Below the pieces are notes generated by a model. The model worked only from the letters and a program-made list of their open reading frames with translations, was not told where the DNA came from and did no database searches. A program made the translations under genes and the position numbers. A stretch of DNA of 64,000 bases from positions 682,001 through 746,000 of the forward strand of contig NZ_JASJOC010000001.1 in the NCBI RefSeq assembly GCF_030068615.1. The letters are read 5' to 3'. This stretch comes from Halostagnicola sp. A-GB9-2. GTDB taxonomy: Archaea > Halobacteriota > Halobacteria > Halobacteriales > Natrialbaceae. The stretch's first letter is position 1. The number at the start of each line of letters is the position of its first letter. Below, one piece after another: positions 43,924 through 51,874 of this stretch.

Positions 43924-45885
43924 ATGAAATTTGAGCGAGTTAAACTGCGGAACTTCCGCCCATACCGAGACGTCAAAGTCGATTTCACCATCTCTGACGG
44001 TCAAATCCATATCATTGAAGGCCCGCAGGGGGCGGGGAAAACAAGCTTCCACAAAGCAATCCAATGGGGACTATATGGTGATTCCGAGTACGACAATTTC
44101 CGCCAAAATTGGAACGCAACCGCCCGAGAGGAAGACGAGAGGGAGATGTTCGTCGAAATCAAGTTTACCGAAGACAACATTGACCACCTCCTACGACGTG
44201 AGATATCCTCGTTCAACCCTGACCTCGAACGTGCCTACGAAGACCTCAAGCTAGTCATAGACGGCGAAAACAGATACGAGGGAGAACGCGCACAAGACGA
44301 AATCAACGAGTTGCTTCCCGAGCAGCTGAAGGAGTTCTTCTTCCTTGACGGCGAGCGTATTCGAAAACTTATCGATGACGAAACTGGTCGAAAGGTCAAG
44401 GAAGACATTGAGACCATCCTCAAACACCAGTCCATTATCCACGCCAAGGAAGACCTCGACTACGTCATCGACAACAAGTACGACCCAGAACTGGAACGAG
44501 CACGCGAGGAGAAGAGCGAGCGGGAGGAACTCAACCAGGAATACAAGCAAATTCGCGACGAGATCGCAGAGTTGGAAAAAGAACGGGATGAGCTGCGTGA
44601 CGAACGTGGAAACAAGAAACGAACACTCGAGGACACGCGCGAGGAATTAGAGAAGTACGACGACGAACTCGCCGAGCAACTCCAGTCTCGGGAAGACAAC
44701 ATTGCGGAACTGAAGGCCTCGAAAACCAGCGAGCTTGATGACCTCCGTGATGCGTGGACTCAACTCCCGTATGCTATCTTGGAAGACACGATCGATGACA
44801 TCGTCGACGACTTGCAGGAGCGTGCCGATGACCTGACCGAACTCCGGTCGTCGGTGCATAAGCAAGAAATAGTAGAAGAGCTTCAGCAAGAAGCTCTAGA
44901 CGGTCGGTGCCCCATTTGTGGCGAGGAACACGTAGAGGTCGTCCCCGAGGTACACGCAAACGGCGGAGAAGACGTTGAATCGGAAGCTTCGCTTACTGAC
45001 CAAATTCATTCACTACGTCAACGGATCAACACCCTAAACAGCGCATCTCCTCCGGATCGCATCCCGGGGGAAGTGATGGGCGAAATTCAGCGCCTCCGGA
45101 ACGAGATCCGAAAGGAGGAGGGTAAACGCCAAGAACTGATGGAGGAGTTTGGCGGGCGCCCTACCGATGCCGAAGGCCAAAAGCAGCGCTACAAGGAGAA
45201 TATCAACCGGTTAGAGTCACGTCTCGACGAGATTCAGGACGAACTCGATAAGAAGGCAGAGAAAATCAAAGATTTACAGAGCGAGCGTGACCGCATTCAA
45301 AGGGAGAAACAAAAGAAATCGGGCCAGAAGACCATCGACGACACTATCGAAAAAATCGAAGCCGCGGAACAAGCCATCGACCATTTAGATGGCATTCGTG
45401 AGGCTCACATCGAACAAAAGCGGGAGGCTATCAAGCGGAAGATGGACGAGGTGTTCAAGCAGGTTAGCCAGTCCGAGTTTATTAAGGGTCGCTACAAGGG
45501 CATTGATTTCGCCGGTGATGCCGAGGACGATGACTCATTCGTTCTGGAGCTGGTGAAAAATAATGGTTCGAAGAAGGCGATGAACGACCATCCGCCGTCG
45601 GCAGGTGAAACGCAGCTGACGGCGCTGTCGTTCATCTTCGGTCTTAACGAGTACGCCAAGTACTCCACGACGATTGTATTCGACACCGTGGCTGGCCGGC
45701 TAGACCTCGACAACAGTCGTGCGCAGGGGCAGTTCTTCACGACGCTTGAAGAGCCGATTGTGCTGTTGGTAACCGACGCTGAACTCCAGCAGCTTGAGCA
45801 GTCAATTAAGGGTTATACCGGTGTGCATTACGTAATTAAACCGGACAAGAACATGGATTCGACAATGGAGTTGGTCGATCAATGA
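43924..45885 (+). CDS. DndD/SMC-like ATPase with zinc hook
   Basis: A 653-aa ABC-class ATPase of the SMC/Rad50/DndD group. The N-terminus has LRNFRPYRDVKVDF and Walker A GPQGAGKTSF (residues 33-42). FFFLDGERIRKLIDDETG is a hallmark of DndD. Long coiled coils with many EELxxE/KxxRDE heptads flank a zinc hook CPICGEEH at residues 329-336. The C-terminal lobe has PPSAGETQLTALSFIFG (signature/D-loop) and IVFDTVAGRLD (Walker B). The family binds and tethers DNA ends or marks. No DndB, DndC or DndE-sulfur gene is present, so the protein is DndD-like without the phosphorothioate pathway. Confidence 0.85.
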   Translation: MKFERVKLRNFRPYRDVKVDFTISDGQIHIIEGPQGAGKTSFHKAIQWGLYGDSEYDNFRQNWNATAREEDEREMFVEIKFTEDNIDHLLRREISSFNPDLERAYEDLKLVIDGENRYEGERAQDEINELLPEQLKEFFFLDGERIRKLIDDETGRKVKEDIETILKHQSIIHAKEDLDYVIDNKYDPELERAREEKSEREELNQEYKQIRDEIAELEKERDELRDERGNKKRTLEDTREELEKYDDELAEQLQSREDNIAELKASKTSELDDLRDAWTQLPYAILEDTIDDIVDDLQERADDLTELRSSVHKQEIVEELQQEALDGRCPICGEEHVEVVPEVHANGGEDVESEASLTDQIHSLRQRINTLNSASPPDRIPGEVMGEIQRLRNEIRKEEGKRQELMEEFGGRPTDAEGQKQRYKENINRLESRLDEIQDELDKKAEKIKDLQSERDRIQREKQKKSGQKTIDDTIEKIEAAEQAIDHLDGIREAHIEQKREAIKRKMDEVFKQVSQSEFIKGRYKGIDFAGDAEDDDSFVLELVKNNGSKKAMNDHPPSAGETQLTALSFIFGLNEYAKYSTTIVFDTVAGRLDLDNSRAQGQFFTTLEEPIVLLVTDAELQQLEQSIKGYTGVHYVIKPDKNMDSTMELVDQ

Positions 45886-46262
45886 GCTTCGATGCCATCG
45901 AAGGCGGCGCCACCATCCACGCTGACAGCGAAAAGCTCACCAAAATCAAGAAGCACGTCAATGAGGAATTCCGAAACGAAGACGAAAACGACCTTGCTGT
46001 CAGTCGTGTTGTCGATTTAGCTGTTGCTGTGGGTCTTGAGGAGAACAACAGAAGTGAACACAGCTTGGATGGTGCCGACCGAACAAGTATCGGTTCTCTC
46101 GATCCCCAGGGTGTATTGAAAACGCTCATCGAAATTAGGCACCCCGAGAAGTCCGGTGAGGAACTCGTGACGCTCCTGCGGGAGTATTATGCTGGTGGTG
46201 TCGATATCATCGCCAACGACATCGATAACAACGATTACTTCGATTACGAGAGATACCTCTAA
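45882..46262 (+). CDS. 126-aa partner of the DndD-like ATPase
   Basis: The start overlaps the ATPase stop by 4 bp. The protein begins MSFDAIEGGATIHADSEKL and has TKIKKHVNEEFRNEDENDLA followed by a hydrophobic helix VSRVVDLAVAVGLEE, then a C-terminal helix EELVTLLREYYAGG and acidic tail. Size and position match the small last genes of Dnd-like operons, and the central helix could be a ribbon-helix-helix-like or DndE-like DNA-contact element. The resemblance is weak. Unrecognised otherwise. Confidence 0.6.
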   Translation: MSFDAIEGGATIHADSEKLTKIKKHVNEEFRNEDENDLAVSRVVDLAVAVGLEENNRSEHSLDGADRTSIGSLDPQGVLKTLIEIRHPEKSGEELVTLLREYYAGGVDIIANDIDNNDYFDYERYL

Positions 46263-46296
46263 TTCTCTCGGTGGTTCTTTCAGTTTATCTAGATAT

Positions 46297-46521
46297 ATGA
46301 ATTGGCTTGATGTTGGTGACGAAGTGCGGGTTGACATCCCGGACAAAGATGACCCTGATTTTGAGCGTCTCCATGGGCGTCATGGGACAGTGGTTGAGGT
46401 ATTAGAAGATGATGCTGGTTTTGTTACTGGTGATCCGCGTGATAGTCTACTGTATCGCATCGAGTTAACCAAGGGAGATGAGGCGGTCGATGTGCGATGG
46501 CGAGATCTGAGACCGTTGTGA
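46297..46521 (+). CDS. Small SH3/KOW-like protein, paralogue of 38971-39198
   Basis: A 74-aa protein reading MNWLDVGDEVRVDIPDKDDP, then DFERLHGRHGTVVEV, ending LLYRIELTKGDEAVDVRWRD plus LRPL. It aligns residue by residue with the 75-aa protein at 38971, sharing VGD-V-DI, DPDFERLH-R-GTV, DPR-S-LYRI-L and W-DLRP. It follows the 126-aa gene by 34 bp. Both copies sit last behind a DNA-modification gene or its remnant, which suggests a linked accessory function. Confidence 0.65.
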   Translation: MNWLDVGDEVRVDIPDKDDPDFERLHGRHGTVVEVLEDDAGFVTGDPRDSLLYRIELTKGDEAVDVRWRDLRPL

Positions 46522-46575
46522 CTGTGATGTGTGACTGCGCCCTGTGACTGTGATGTGTGACTGTGCCCTGTGACT
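46517..46575. repeat. 26-bp tandem repeat, 2.3 copies
   Basis: TGTGACTGTGATGTGTGACT plus GCGCCC starts at 46517, is repeated at 46543 with one change (GTGCCC), and begins a third time at 46569. It runs from the last codons of the small SH3-like gene into the following gap. Confidence 0.8.
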
Positions 46576-46844
46576 TCTATCCATCACATATCCAAGTGGA
46601 AATTTATTTAGTGTTGGTTGGGTATGCTGTCAGTGTGCACTTGGCAATCTGGAATCGAACTGAAGACAGTTGGATTGGTTGGAAGAACGTGCCTGAGAAA
46701 GATATCAAGGGGCTGGTTGATTACCGACTTTATGACGATAGTGCGAACGCACAGGAGGTTGAGATCCACGTCTGGTCGGGTGAATCTCCGCCGGAGTCTG
46801 TGCAGCAGGCTATCGATCGTGGTGAGATTGAGGTTCGTGTTTGA
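46557..46844 (+). CDS. Hypothetical protein, start uncertain
   Basis: An open frame of up to 95 codons with possible GTG starts at 46557 and 46635. The stronger part reads HLAIWNRTEDSWIGWKNVPE, then KGLVDYRLYDDSANAQEVEI and HVWSGESPPESVQQAI. It looks like a compact alpha/beta protein, but I recognise no family. The upstream start would fall inside the 26-bp tandem repeat, so the true N-terminus is likely downstream. Confidence 0.4.
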   Translation: MTVPCDFYPSHIQVEIYLVLVGYAVSVHLAIWNRTEDSWIGWKNVPEKDIKGLVDYRLYDDSANAQEVEIHVWSGESPPESVQQAIDRGEIEVRV

Positions 46845-46935
46845 TCAGTGAAGGTGGGTGTGGGCCCTGGTGTTGCTGTGTCGCCCATGCGCGATTATAA
46901 GATTCGGCTAGCAAAAGAGAGAGGATCAGAAAACC

Positions 46936-47487
46936 CTACTCTGTGAGAGCGTTAAGAGCGGCTTCAGCACGGGATCGAGCTTCTTGGGCGACGAACGCAC
47001 GACCTGAGTCGCCAGCTGCGTCTGCTTCGCGCTCGAGCACATCCATTACAGACACGAGTTCCTCGAGTTCGTCGAGTGCGCTGGTAGCGCTAACCGGCCC
47101 AGTAGATGCAGTGGCTTTTGCGGTTGTGGATGTGGGCATTGTATCGGGTTCTTCAATCGTTTGTTCTTCGGTGTCTTCTGGGTCTGTTTCGTCGAGGATA
47201 CCGAGGGCGATGGTACGTTCGCTGATAGCGTCGAGAAGCTCCTGGTTGTCAGAGACGCGTTCGATATCCTCTGTGTCGGCTTTCTCGTACCCTTCTTTTC
47301 CGTCGAGAGAATTCAGCACTTGCCGGGCGTACTCTTCGCTGGCACCGGTGATGGTGGCTGCTTCTTTGTTGGTTATCTCGTCGTCTATGTCGAGGACATG
47401 GAGTGCAACGAGTCGTTCTTTTTTGTTTCCAGGCAGTTCGTCTTCATCGTCGATGTTGGATTCCGTATCGGTGTTTTCTGCGGACAT
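46936..47487 (-). CDS. Acidic protein with HTH-like N-terminus, unknown
   Basis: A 183-aa acidic protein. Residues ~20-65 (KKERLVALHVLDIDDEITNK, EAATITGASEEYARQVLNSL) read as a helix-turn-helix that could bind DNA. A linker with TTAKATASTG follows, then a C-terminal coiled helix EELVSVMDVLEREADAAG with ARSRAEAALNAL. It resembles small regulatory or partition-like proteins of haloarchaeal plasmids and viruses. No partner gene is adjacent. Confidence 0.5.
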   Translation of the reverse strand: MSAENTDTESNIDDEDELPGNKKERLVALHVLDIDDEITNKEAATITGASEEYARQVLNSLDGKEGYEKADTEDIERVSDNQELLDAISERTIALGILDETDPEDTEEQTIEEPDTMPTSTTAKATASTGPVSATSALDELEELVSVMDVLEREADAAGDSGRAFVAQEARSRAEAALNALTE

Positions 47488-47586
47488 GGGTATGCTGGTC
47501 GCTGGTGTTGGCGCTCTTAGGGGGAGCGTTTAGCGAGTTGTTTGGTCATAAGGGGGTTAAATCTGATTATCCACCCAAACAGCCAA

Positions 47587-47799
47587 CTACTGCTCGAGTT
47601 CGAGCGTGTGGGTATGTCCGCACTCGAGGAGAATTGATCCTTCACCGCGAAGAAGGGTGTCGGTGACGTTGTTGGGGTAGGGACAGGGTTAGAGTTTGTC
47701 GCAGTAGGCGCAGTATGCCAGTGCAGCCGCGTTCGACCGGCTAGCGCTTGGATGGGTGCGTTGATGAAAGAAGGCGATGAGAGAGGAGATGAGAGGCAT
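47587..47799 (-). pseudogene. Small zinc-ribbon gene interrupted by a TAA, coupled to the short recombinase
   Basis: The recombinase stop and an ATG overlap as TAATG at 47797-47801. Reading on gives 36 codons (MPLISSLIAFFHQRTHPSAS, ending LAYCAYCDKL) and then TAA at 47689-47691. In the same frame it continues PCPYPNNVTDTLLRGEGSIL and LECGHTHTLELEQ to TAG at 47587. The cysteines CAYC before and CxY/CGH after the stop look like one zinc ribbon cut in two. Either the gene is broken by a nonsense codon, or only the 36-aa piece is made. Confidence 0.5.
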
Positions 47800-48413
47800 T
47801 ATGAGAGTCCTGCTTCTTCGAAGGCTTCGGTGGTGGTTTCTTGGTCTGCGCCACCGAGATACGGCTTAATCGATTCGTAGTCTTCCCAGCCACCAGCGGA
47901 CATTACGACTTCGGGATTCATCCCTTTTCGCACCAAGCATGTGTGCGCGTAGTATGCTCGAAGATCGTGGGGACTGAGGCGCACCCATTCTCGACGTCCA
48001 GTTTTATCAGCGACGACTTCTCCAATATCTTCGTAGATCTGCTGAATGCGTCGCTTCCCGACACCAACAATCGGTTCGGTCTGTCCGATGCTGTTCGTGC
48101 GGATGAACCTGGTGAGAAGGCGTTCGACGTCTGAGGGGAGGTATGCTTCTCGGTATTTTCCGTTCTCGAGTTCTCCAGTGGTGTCTTTTCCTTCTGGAAC
48201 GGCCAAGAAGTGGGCGTCGAGGGAAGGATCGTCGGCGGCGAGGATGTGGCGAGGTTGTGCGTTCGCGATCTCTCCGACGCGGAGGCCGACTTCTCCTGCA
48301 ACTCGAAGCATGATTTCAGTTCGGAAGCTGTCGGCGGCGTCGACGAGGTGTTCTCGATACTCGTGTTCGTTCGGGATGAGTCGAAGCTGGTTCTTGAGAG
48401 TCTTGATTTGCAT
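47799..48413 (-). CDS. Short tyrosine recombinase (catalytic domain)
   Basis: A 204-aa protein consisting almost entirely of the tyrosine-recombinase catalytic domain. The first Arg is in GEVGLRVGEIAN, the His-x-x-Arg pair in SPHDLRAYYAHTC, and the nucleophile is probably the Tyr in YESIKPYLGG. There is no separate core-binding domain, as in some archaeal plasmid/virus integrases. It starts at MQIKTLKNQLRLIPNEHEY. As it is far from both att sites, it may resolve dimers or invert DNA rather than integrate the element. Confidence 0.8.
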   Translation of the reverse strand: MQIKTLKNQLRLIPNEHEYREHLVDAADSFRTEIMLRVAGEVGLRVGEIANAQPRHILAADDPSLDAHFLAVPEGKDTTGELENGKYREAYLPSDVERLLTRFIRTNSIGQTEPIVGVGKRRIQQIYEDIGEVVADKTGRREWVRLSPHDLRAYYAHTCLVRKGMNPEVVMSAGGWEDYESIKPYLGGADQETTTEAFEEAGLS

Positions 48414-48810
48414 GTGAGTGAGTAGCGTGATTGGGGCGTGTTTGCGCCTTGTTTCACCTTTTCTTAAGAAAGAACGAAAAAGGTTGGGGTGTGGGTTAGG
48501 ATATTGGGTTGATCTCCGGGGGTATTCGCGTATGTGTTTCGTAGTAATAGGACAAGTGCGAAACGGTGGGTTAGAGCGGGTATGTCGAGGGTCGAAAGGT
48601 GGGGTTCGAGAGGTGATGTTGGGGTGCATCAGTTGGGTATCGTTATATTGTGAAACCTCGAGTGTGGGGTTCGCCGGTCGAAGACGTCCCAATAACCATG
48701 ACCGGACTATCCGGACTGTCTCGCGTGTTGTGCTTAAAGGAAGCCACGAATAGGAATTCTCGGGAAGACAGAGAGATATGCCGCCATTCACAACGAGGGG
48801 TGTGTCAATA
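48414..48810. other. Gap upstream of the short recombinase with a 12-bp palindrome
   Basis: Nearly 400 bp without a supported gene. TTTCTTAAGAAA at 48460-48471 is a perfect palindrome ~46 bases before the recombinase start and may be its TATA/operator region. Nothing else is evident. Confidence 0.4.
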
Positions 48811-49017
48811 TCAGTTGTGGCGATCGGTGAATCGTTCTTTGGCGTGTTTTCCGCACAGGTATTCGTCGGTTTCGGGATCTTGCCACACTGCGTCGTCTCC
48901 ACAGATTGTGCACGTTCCGTCAACTGCGGTGATGGGGCCGGTATCTCCCATCTCCAGCGATTCTCTCACGATTTTCTCGGCTTCCGTTTCGACTTCTTCG
49001 TCGGTCATTTCGGTCAT
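48811..49017 (-). CDS. Small zinc-finger protein
   Basis: A 68-aa protein with a helical, acidic start (MTEMTDEEVETEAEKIVRES) and a zinc site CTICGDDAVWQD followed by EYLCGKHAKERFTD. The ligands would be the Cys of CTIC plus the Cys and His of LCGKH. It is a typical small zinc-finger protein of haloarchaeal mobile elements. Two copies of the 51-bp promoter module lie directly upstream (49071-49121 and 49176-49226) in its orientation. Confidence 0.6.
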   Translation of the reverse strand: MTEMTDEEVETEAEKIVRESLEMGDTGPITAVDGTCTICGDDAVWQDPETDEYLCGKHAKERFTDRHN

Positions 49018-49070
49018 ACTGTGGGATTGTCTTGGGAAGGGTAAAAATTGGGCGATGGTTGGATCTAGGG

Positions 49071-49121
49071 TGGGACGTAGTTTATAAACAGATGGGGCGA
49101 CATCTGAAATTGATGATGAAG
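49071..49121 (-). promoter_or_regulatory. 51-bp promoter module, copy A
   Basis: On the minus strand this reads CTTCATCATCAATTT, then a degenerate GTCGCCCC, TTTATAA and finally CGTCCCA. Spacing is the same as in copies B and C. The TATA box at 49081-49087 would start transcription ~40 bases before the zinc-finger gene at 49017. Confidence 0.7.
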
Positions 49122-49175
49122 AGAATGTGGTGAGTTTGGGGGTAGGGGTGTCAAGGATCTCGAAGTATTCAGATA

Positions 49176-49226
49176 TGGGACGCACTTTATAAGTGAATGG
49201 GACAATTTATGAAACTGATGATGAAG
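49176..49226 (-). promoter_or_regulatory. 51-bp promoter module, copy B
   Basis: On the minus strand: CTTCATCATCAGTTT, 8 bases, GTCCC, a TTATAAA box and CGTCCCA. It lies 105 bp upstream of copy A in the same orientation, so it may be a tandem promoter or drive a short untranslated RNA. Confidence 0.7.
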
Positions 49227-49636
49227 TATATATATAACGGGGTTGGTGGGTGGAGGGTGTCAGGAGTACTAGTCGGTCGGGTATACTTTTTCGAGTTTTC
49301 CGGAAGTTTGGATCATGGTTTTGATGGTCGTCTGCCGCTGGTGTTTTCAGGGGCATGTTTGTTCCGTTTGTCGGTGTAGTTGTGCTTGTTTGTATGATTT
49401 GGTCGTCTTATATCTATTTTCTTATATTACCCCAGAACGTTTATATTCCTACGTATGCAAAATATACTGTAGGCTGTCCTGATAGGCAAAGAGAGGAGAG
49501 GTACGAACCGAAGGCTGCCTTACGTGGCTGTCTCTGGTTGTGCTCTCCCAGATCTAGTTTTAGCGCGTGCGGTGCTGTATCTGTTCGCATCCTGAATACT
49601 CCCTGACCCCCTTTCCTACCTTTTAGTCGAGATTTT
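49227..49636. other. Gap between promoter modules, no supported gene
   Basis: About 410 bp, AT-rich and with scattered TATATA runs (49228-49236, 49426-49450). No frame on either strand has a convincing start or family feature. Confidence 0.4.
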
Positions 49637-49687
49637 CTTCATCATCAGTTTGGTTCCCTGTCCCGTTTATTTATATAAGAAGCCCCA
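49637..49687 (+). promoter_or_regulatory. 51-bp promoter module, copy C
   Basis: CTTCATCATCAGTTT, 8 bases, GTCCC, TTTATATAA and GCCCCA: same length and element spacing as copies A and B but on the plus strand, facing the gene at 49798. Shared control of the zinc-finger gene and the 316-aa gene is likely. Confidence 0.7.
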
Positions 49688-49797
49688 TCCCGGGATTGGA
49701 ACTGACTGGTGATGTCCCATGGAACGATCCCGGTTGGATGGGGTTGGGTATATCCAATCTCTTATTAGTCCCCGCTGGGTCGATAGAATCGAATTGT

Positions 49798-50748
49798 ATG
49801 TCCCAAGATACGGCCCGTCGGCGGTTATCGACTGATGTCGACGAGATCATCGGGAAGCATGCCGAGCAGAACAACTGCACAAAACGTGAGATGCTGGAGA
49901 AGATGGTGCAAGCCTATGACGATCGCGATGATTTAGTATCGATTAATCAGCGCCAGACGGAGAAACTTGATAGACTGTGCGATGCGTTGCTGGGCGACGC
50001 AGAGACGGCGAGCACGACTGACACTGTCGAGTCGGACACGGAGAATGAGTCCGAGTCTGGCACAGGATTGAGTGTCGACACGGAGAATCACCCGGACGAA
50101 CTGTCGGTCGATCACGACGTGGAGCTTGATCCTGCCGAGAGAGATTGGGGCGAGGACGTGGCGCCTCGCGCGGAGCCGCGTGTGGCGGCTGTGCGTGGGT
50201 TCTTGAATCGTGAGTTAGTGAACCTAGACAGTATTCCTGAAGAGTTACTTGATGATGCTATCGACGTTCTCGACGTACACGATTCATCTGTTCGACGATA
50301 CAAATATGAGTACGGTGAGGATCTCGATGTCTGGTATCCGCATCCGTCGGCTGATCCTAATTTCAAGCCGAACCAGATCTATGATCGGGTTATTGAGGCA
50401 AAGAAAGACGCTGCGAAACGGAATAAATCGAAAGTCACTGAGAAGTACCCGGATTTGCGTTCATGCTTCCCTCACGCGTCAGAAGGATGGGACGATGGGG
50501 ATGAGGACTCGCCGGTGGTGGAGAAGGATGTGTTCTTCAGTGATGTCGGCACTCGTGATAGCAAGTTGAGAGAGTTGGTCAGTCGGACAATTGATTACAT
50601 CGAGACGTATGGATCACAGACAGCTGGCGTGATTTATCTCTCGTATCTGATCCATTTCGCTGATCAGAAGGACATCAGTCTCGAGGCTTGGCGGTCGGCG
50701 GTGCGAGAGAATTGGGCCGACCACAAGTATTGGGTCGAGGATTGGTAG
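49798..50748 (+). CDS. Element protein with RHH-like N-terminus, unknown
   Basis: A 316-aa acidic protein. The N-terminal ~50 residues (RRRLSTDVDEIIGKHAEQNN, then CTKREMLEKMVQAYDD) look like a ribbon-helix-helix or similar DNA-binding unit. A disordered Ser/Glu/Asp-rich linker follows to ~residue 120. The C-terminal ~190 residues are folded: VRGFLNRELVNLDSIPEELL, FKPNQIYDRVIEAKKDAAK and a final helix pair ending in WADHKYWVEDW. It may be a replication or partition protein of the element. ATG 49798 is likely, but in-frame upstream starts exist at 49738 and 49696. Confidence 0.55.
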   Translation: MSQDTARRRLSTDVDEIIGKHAEQNNCTKREMLEKMVQAYDDRDDLVSINQRQTEKLDRLCDALLGDAETASTTDTVESDTENESESGTGLSVDTENHPDELSVDHDVELDPAERDWGEDVAPRAEPRVAAVRGFLNRELVNLDSIPEELLDDAIDVLDVHDSSVRRYKYEYGEDLDVWYPHPSADPNFKPNQIYDRVIEAKKDAAKRNKSKVTEKYPDLRSCFPHASEGWDDGDEDSPVVEKDVFFSDVGTRDSKLRELVSRTIDYIETYGSQTAGVIYLSYLIHFADQKDISLEAWRSAVRENWADHKYWVEDW

Positions 50749-51874
50749 AGTCGCAATAGCCGGCTAGTGCGACGGTTACAGTGGCGTCAGGGTGGCGTGA
50801 CCGATGCAGTACGTCTAGCGTATTCCTGGGCCGCTGGGGAGGCCGCAGTCGGGTTGCTGGCAGGGTGGTGGCCGACGTGTCGTGGTGGGAGGTAGAGGTC
50901 GTGCGGGATGGGATCGAGTAGGTCGATATTGGGCGTGACGTTCTCGGTGGCACTAGCCGGTGAGTCGGGCATTGCGGTGGGGATGTCGGCTTGTTATCGG
51001 ATGGTTTCGCGGTAAGGGGTCGGTGGCTTCGAGGATGGCTTCGGGGGGTCTCGCGGAGGTCGCCAACCGTGTTGATCTTTGGGTGGATACGAGGGCTTTG
51101 GCTGTTACGTCACCGATTCCTGTGAGAGATATGACGGGGGTGTCAGTGGCGATCTCGACTGTCGGAGTATCTGCCTCGGACGATGGTCGGGTACTGTCCC
51201 TTGGCCATACTGAGCGAATGTTTGCTAGGTCACAGGATCAGTGGACTTGTCGGATTGTGGTGAGGGTTGAAAGAATCGTATAGATTATCGGCCATTCGTT
51301 AGTTGATATTGCCCATCTGAGCAATAAGCGGGTACTTTCAAGACTTTGAGGCAGTTTCTTCGGAGATTGCGGACGCGTGTTGCTATCATTTTCTGTTGGG
51401 GGCGCCTCTTGGGTGACGAGTGCTGGACAGTACCAAGGAGTTGGTATTGGTTGGAGGGTCGATTGTGAGAGCGGCCAGGGCTGCGTTTACTACCACGCTT
51501 TGGCTCTGCTGTTGTGGGTGTCCTTGGTGTGTTCGTCCGTTCTCTAAGTGTGTCTGCTGTCTGATGTTTTGGGTTTGGGTCTCCATTTTGAGGGTCTCGT
51601 TTAGCTTTTTCATTATAGGGGTATATCTTCAGATAGCGGAAGATGCGAATTTGAAGGTTTCAGGGCTGTTTTACCCGGTCTCTTCCGTACACATTATGTG
51701 TAAGAAATAAGGATATTTGGCATCTCGGGAATGGCCGAAAGAAAACGTGTAAGCTGCTATCAAATTGCGTGTAAAAACATACTAGGTATGTCATGTATTC
51801 GCTCTTGATTGTTCGGAAGGTATACAACAGACTTTTATTCACCATGGTGTTGAGTGTATACATATGGCCAATCC
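50749..51874. other. 1.1-kb gap, no supported gene
   Basis: Open frames here are short and unconvincing on both strands. A small hairpin TACCAA-GGAG-TTGGTA lies at 51431-51446. The length and unusual G/T-rich strand bias leave room for a replication origin or an RNA gene, but no iterons were seen. Confidence 0.35.

Noticed and set aside
39495-46262. Assignment of the methylase/helicase/ATPase operon to Dnd, DISARM or BREX
   Set aside because: DndB, DndC and a sulfur-transfer partner, DrmA/DrmB, and PglZ/BrxC are all missing. Only single components resemble those systems.
50960-51283. 107-codon plus-strand frame in the 1.1-kb gap
   Set aside because: Unusual residue composition for a haloarchaeal protein (few acidic residues, low-complexity V/G/S), no motif and no promoter.
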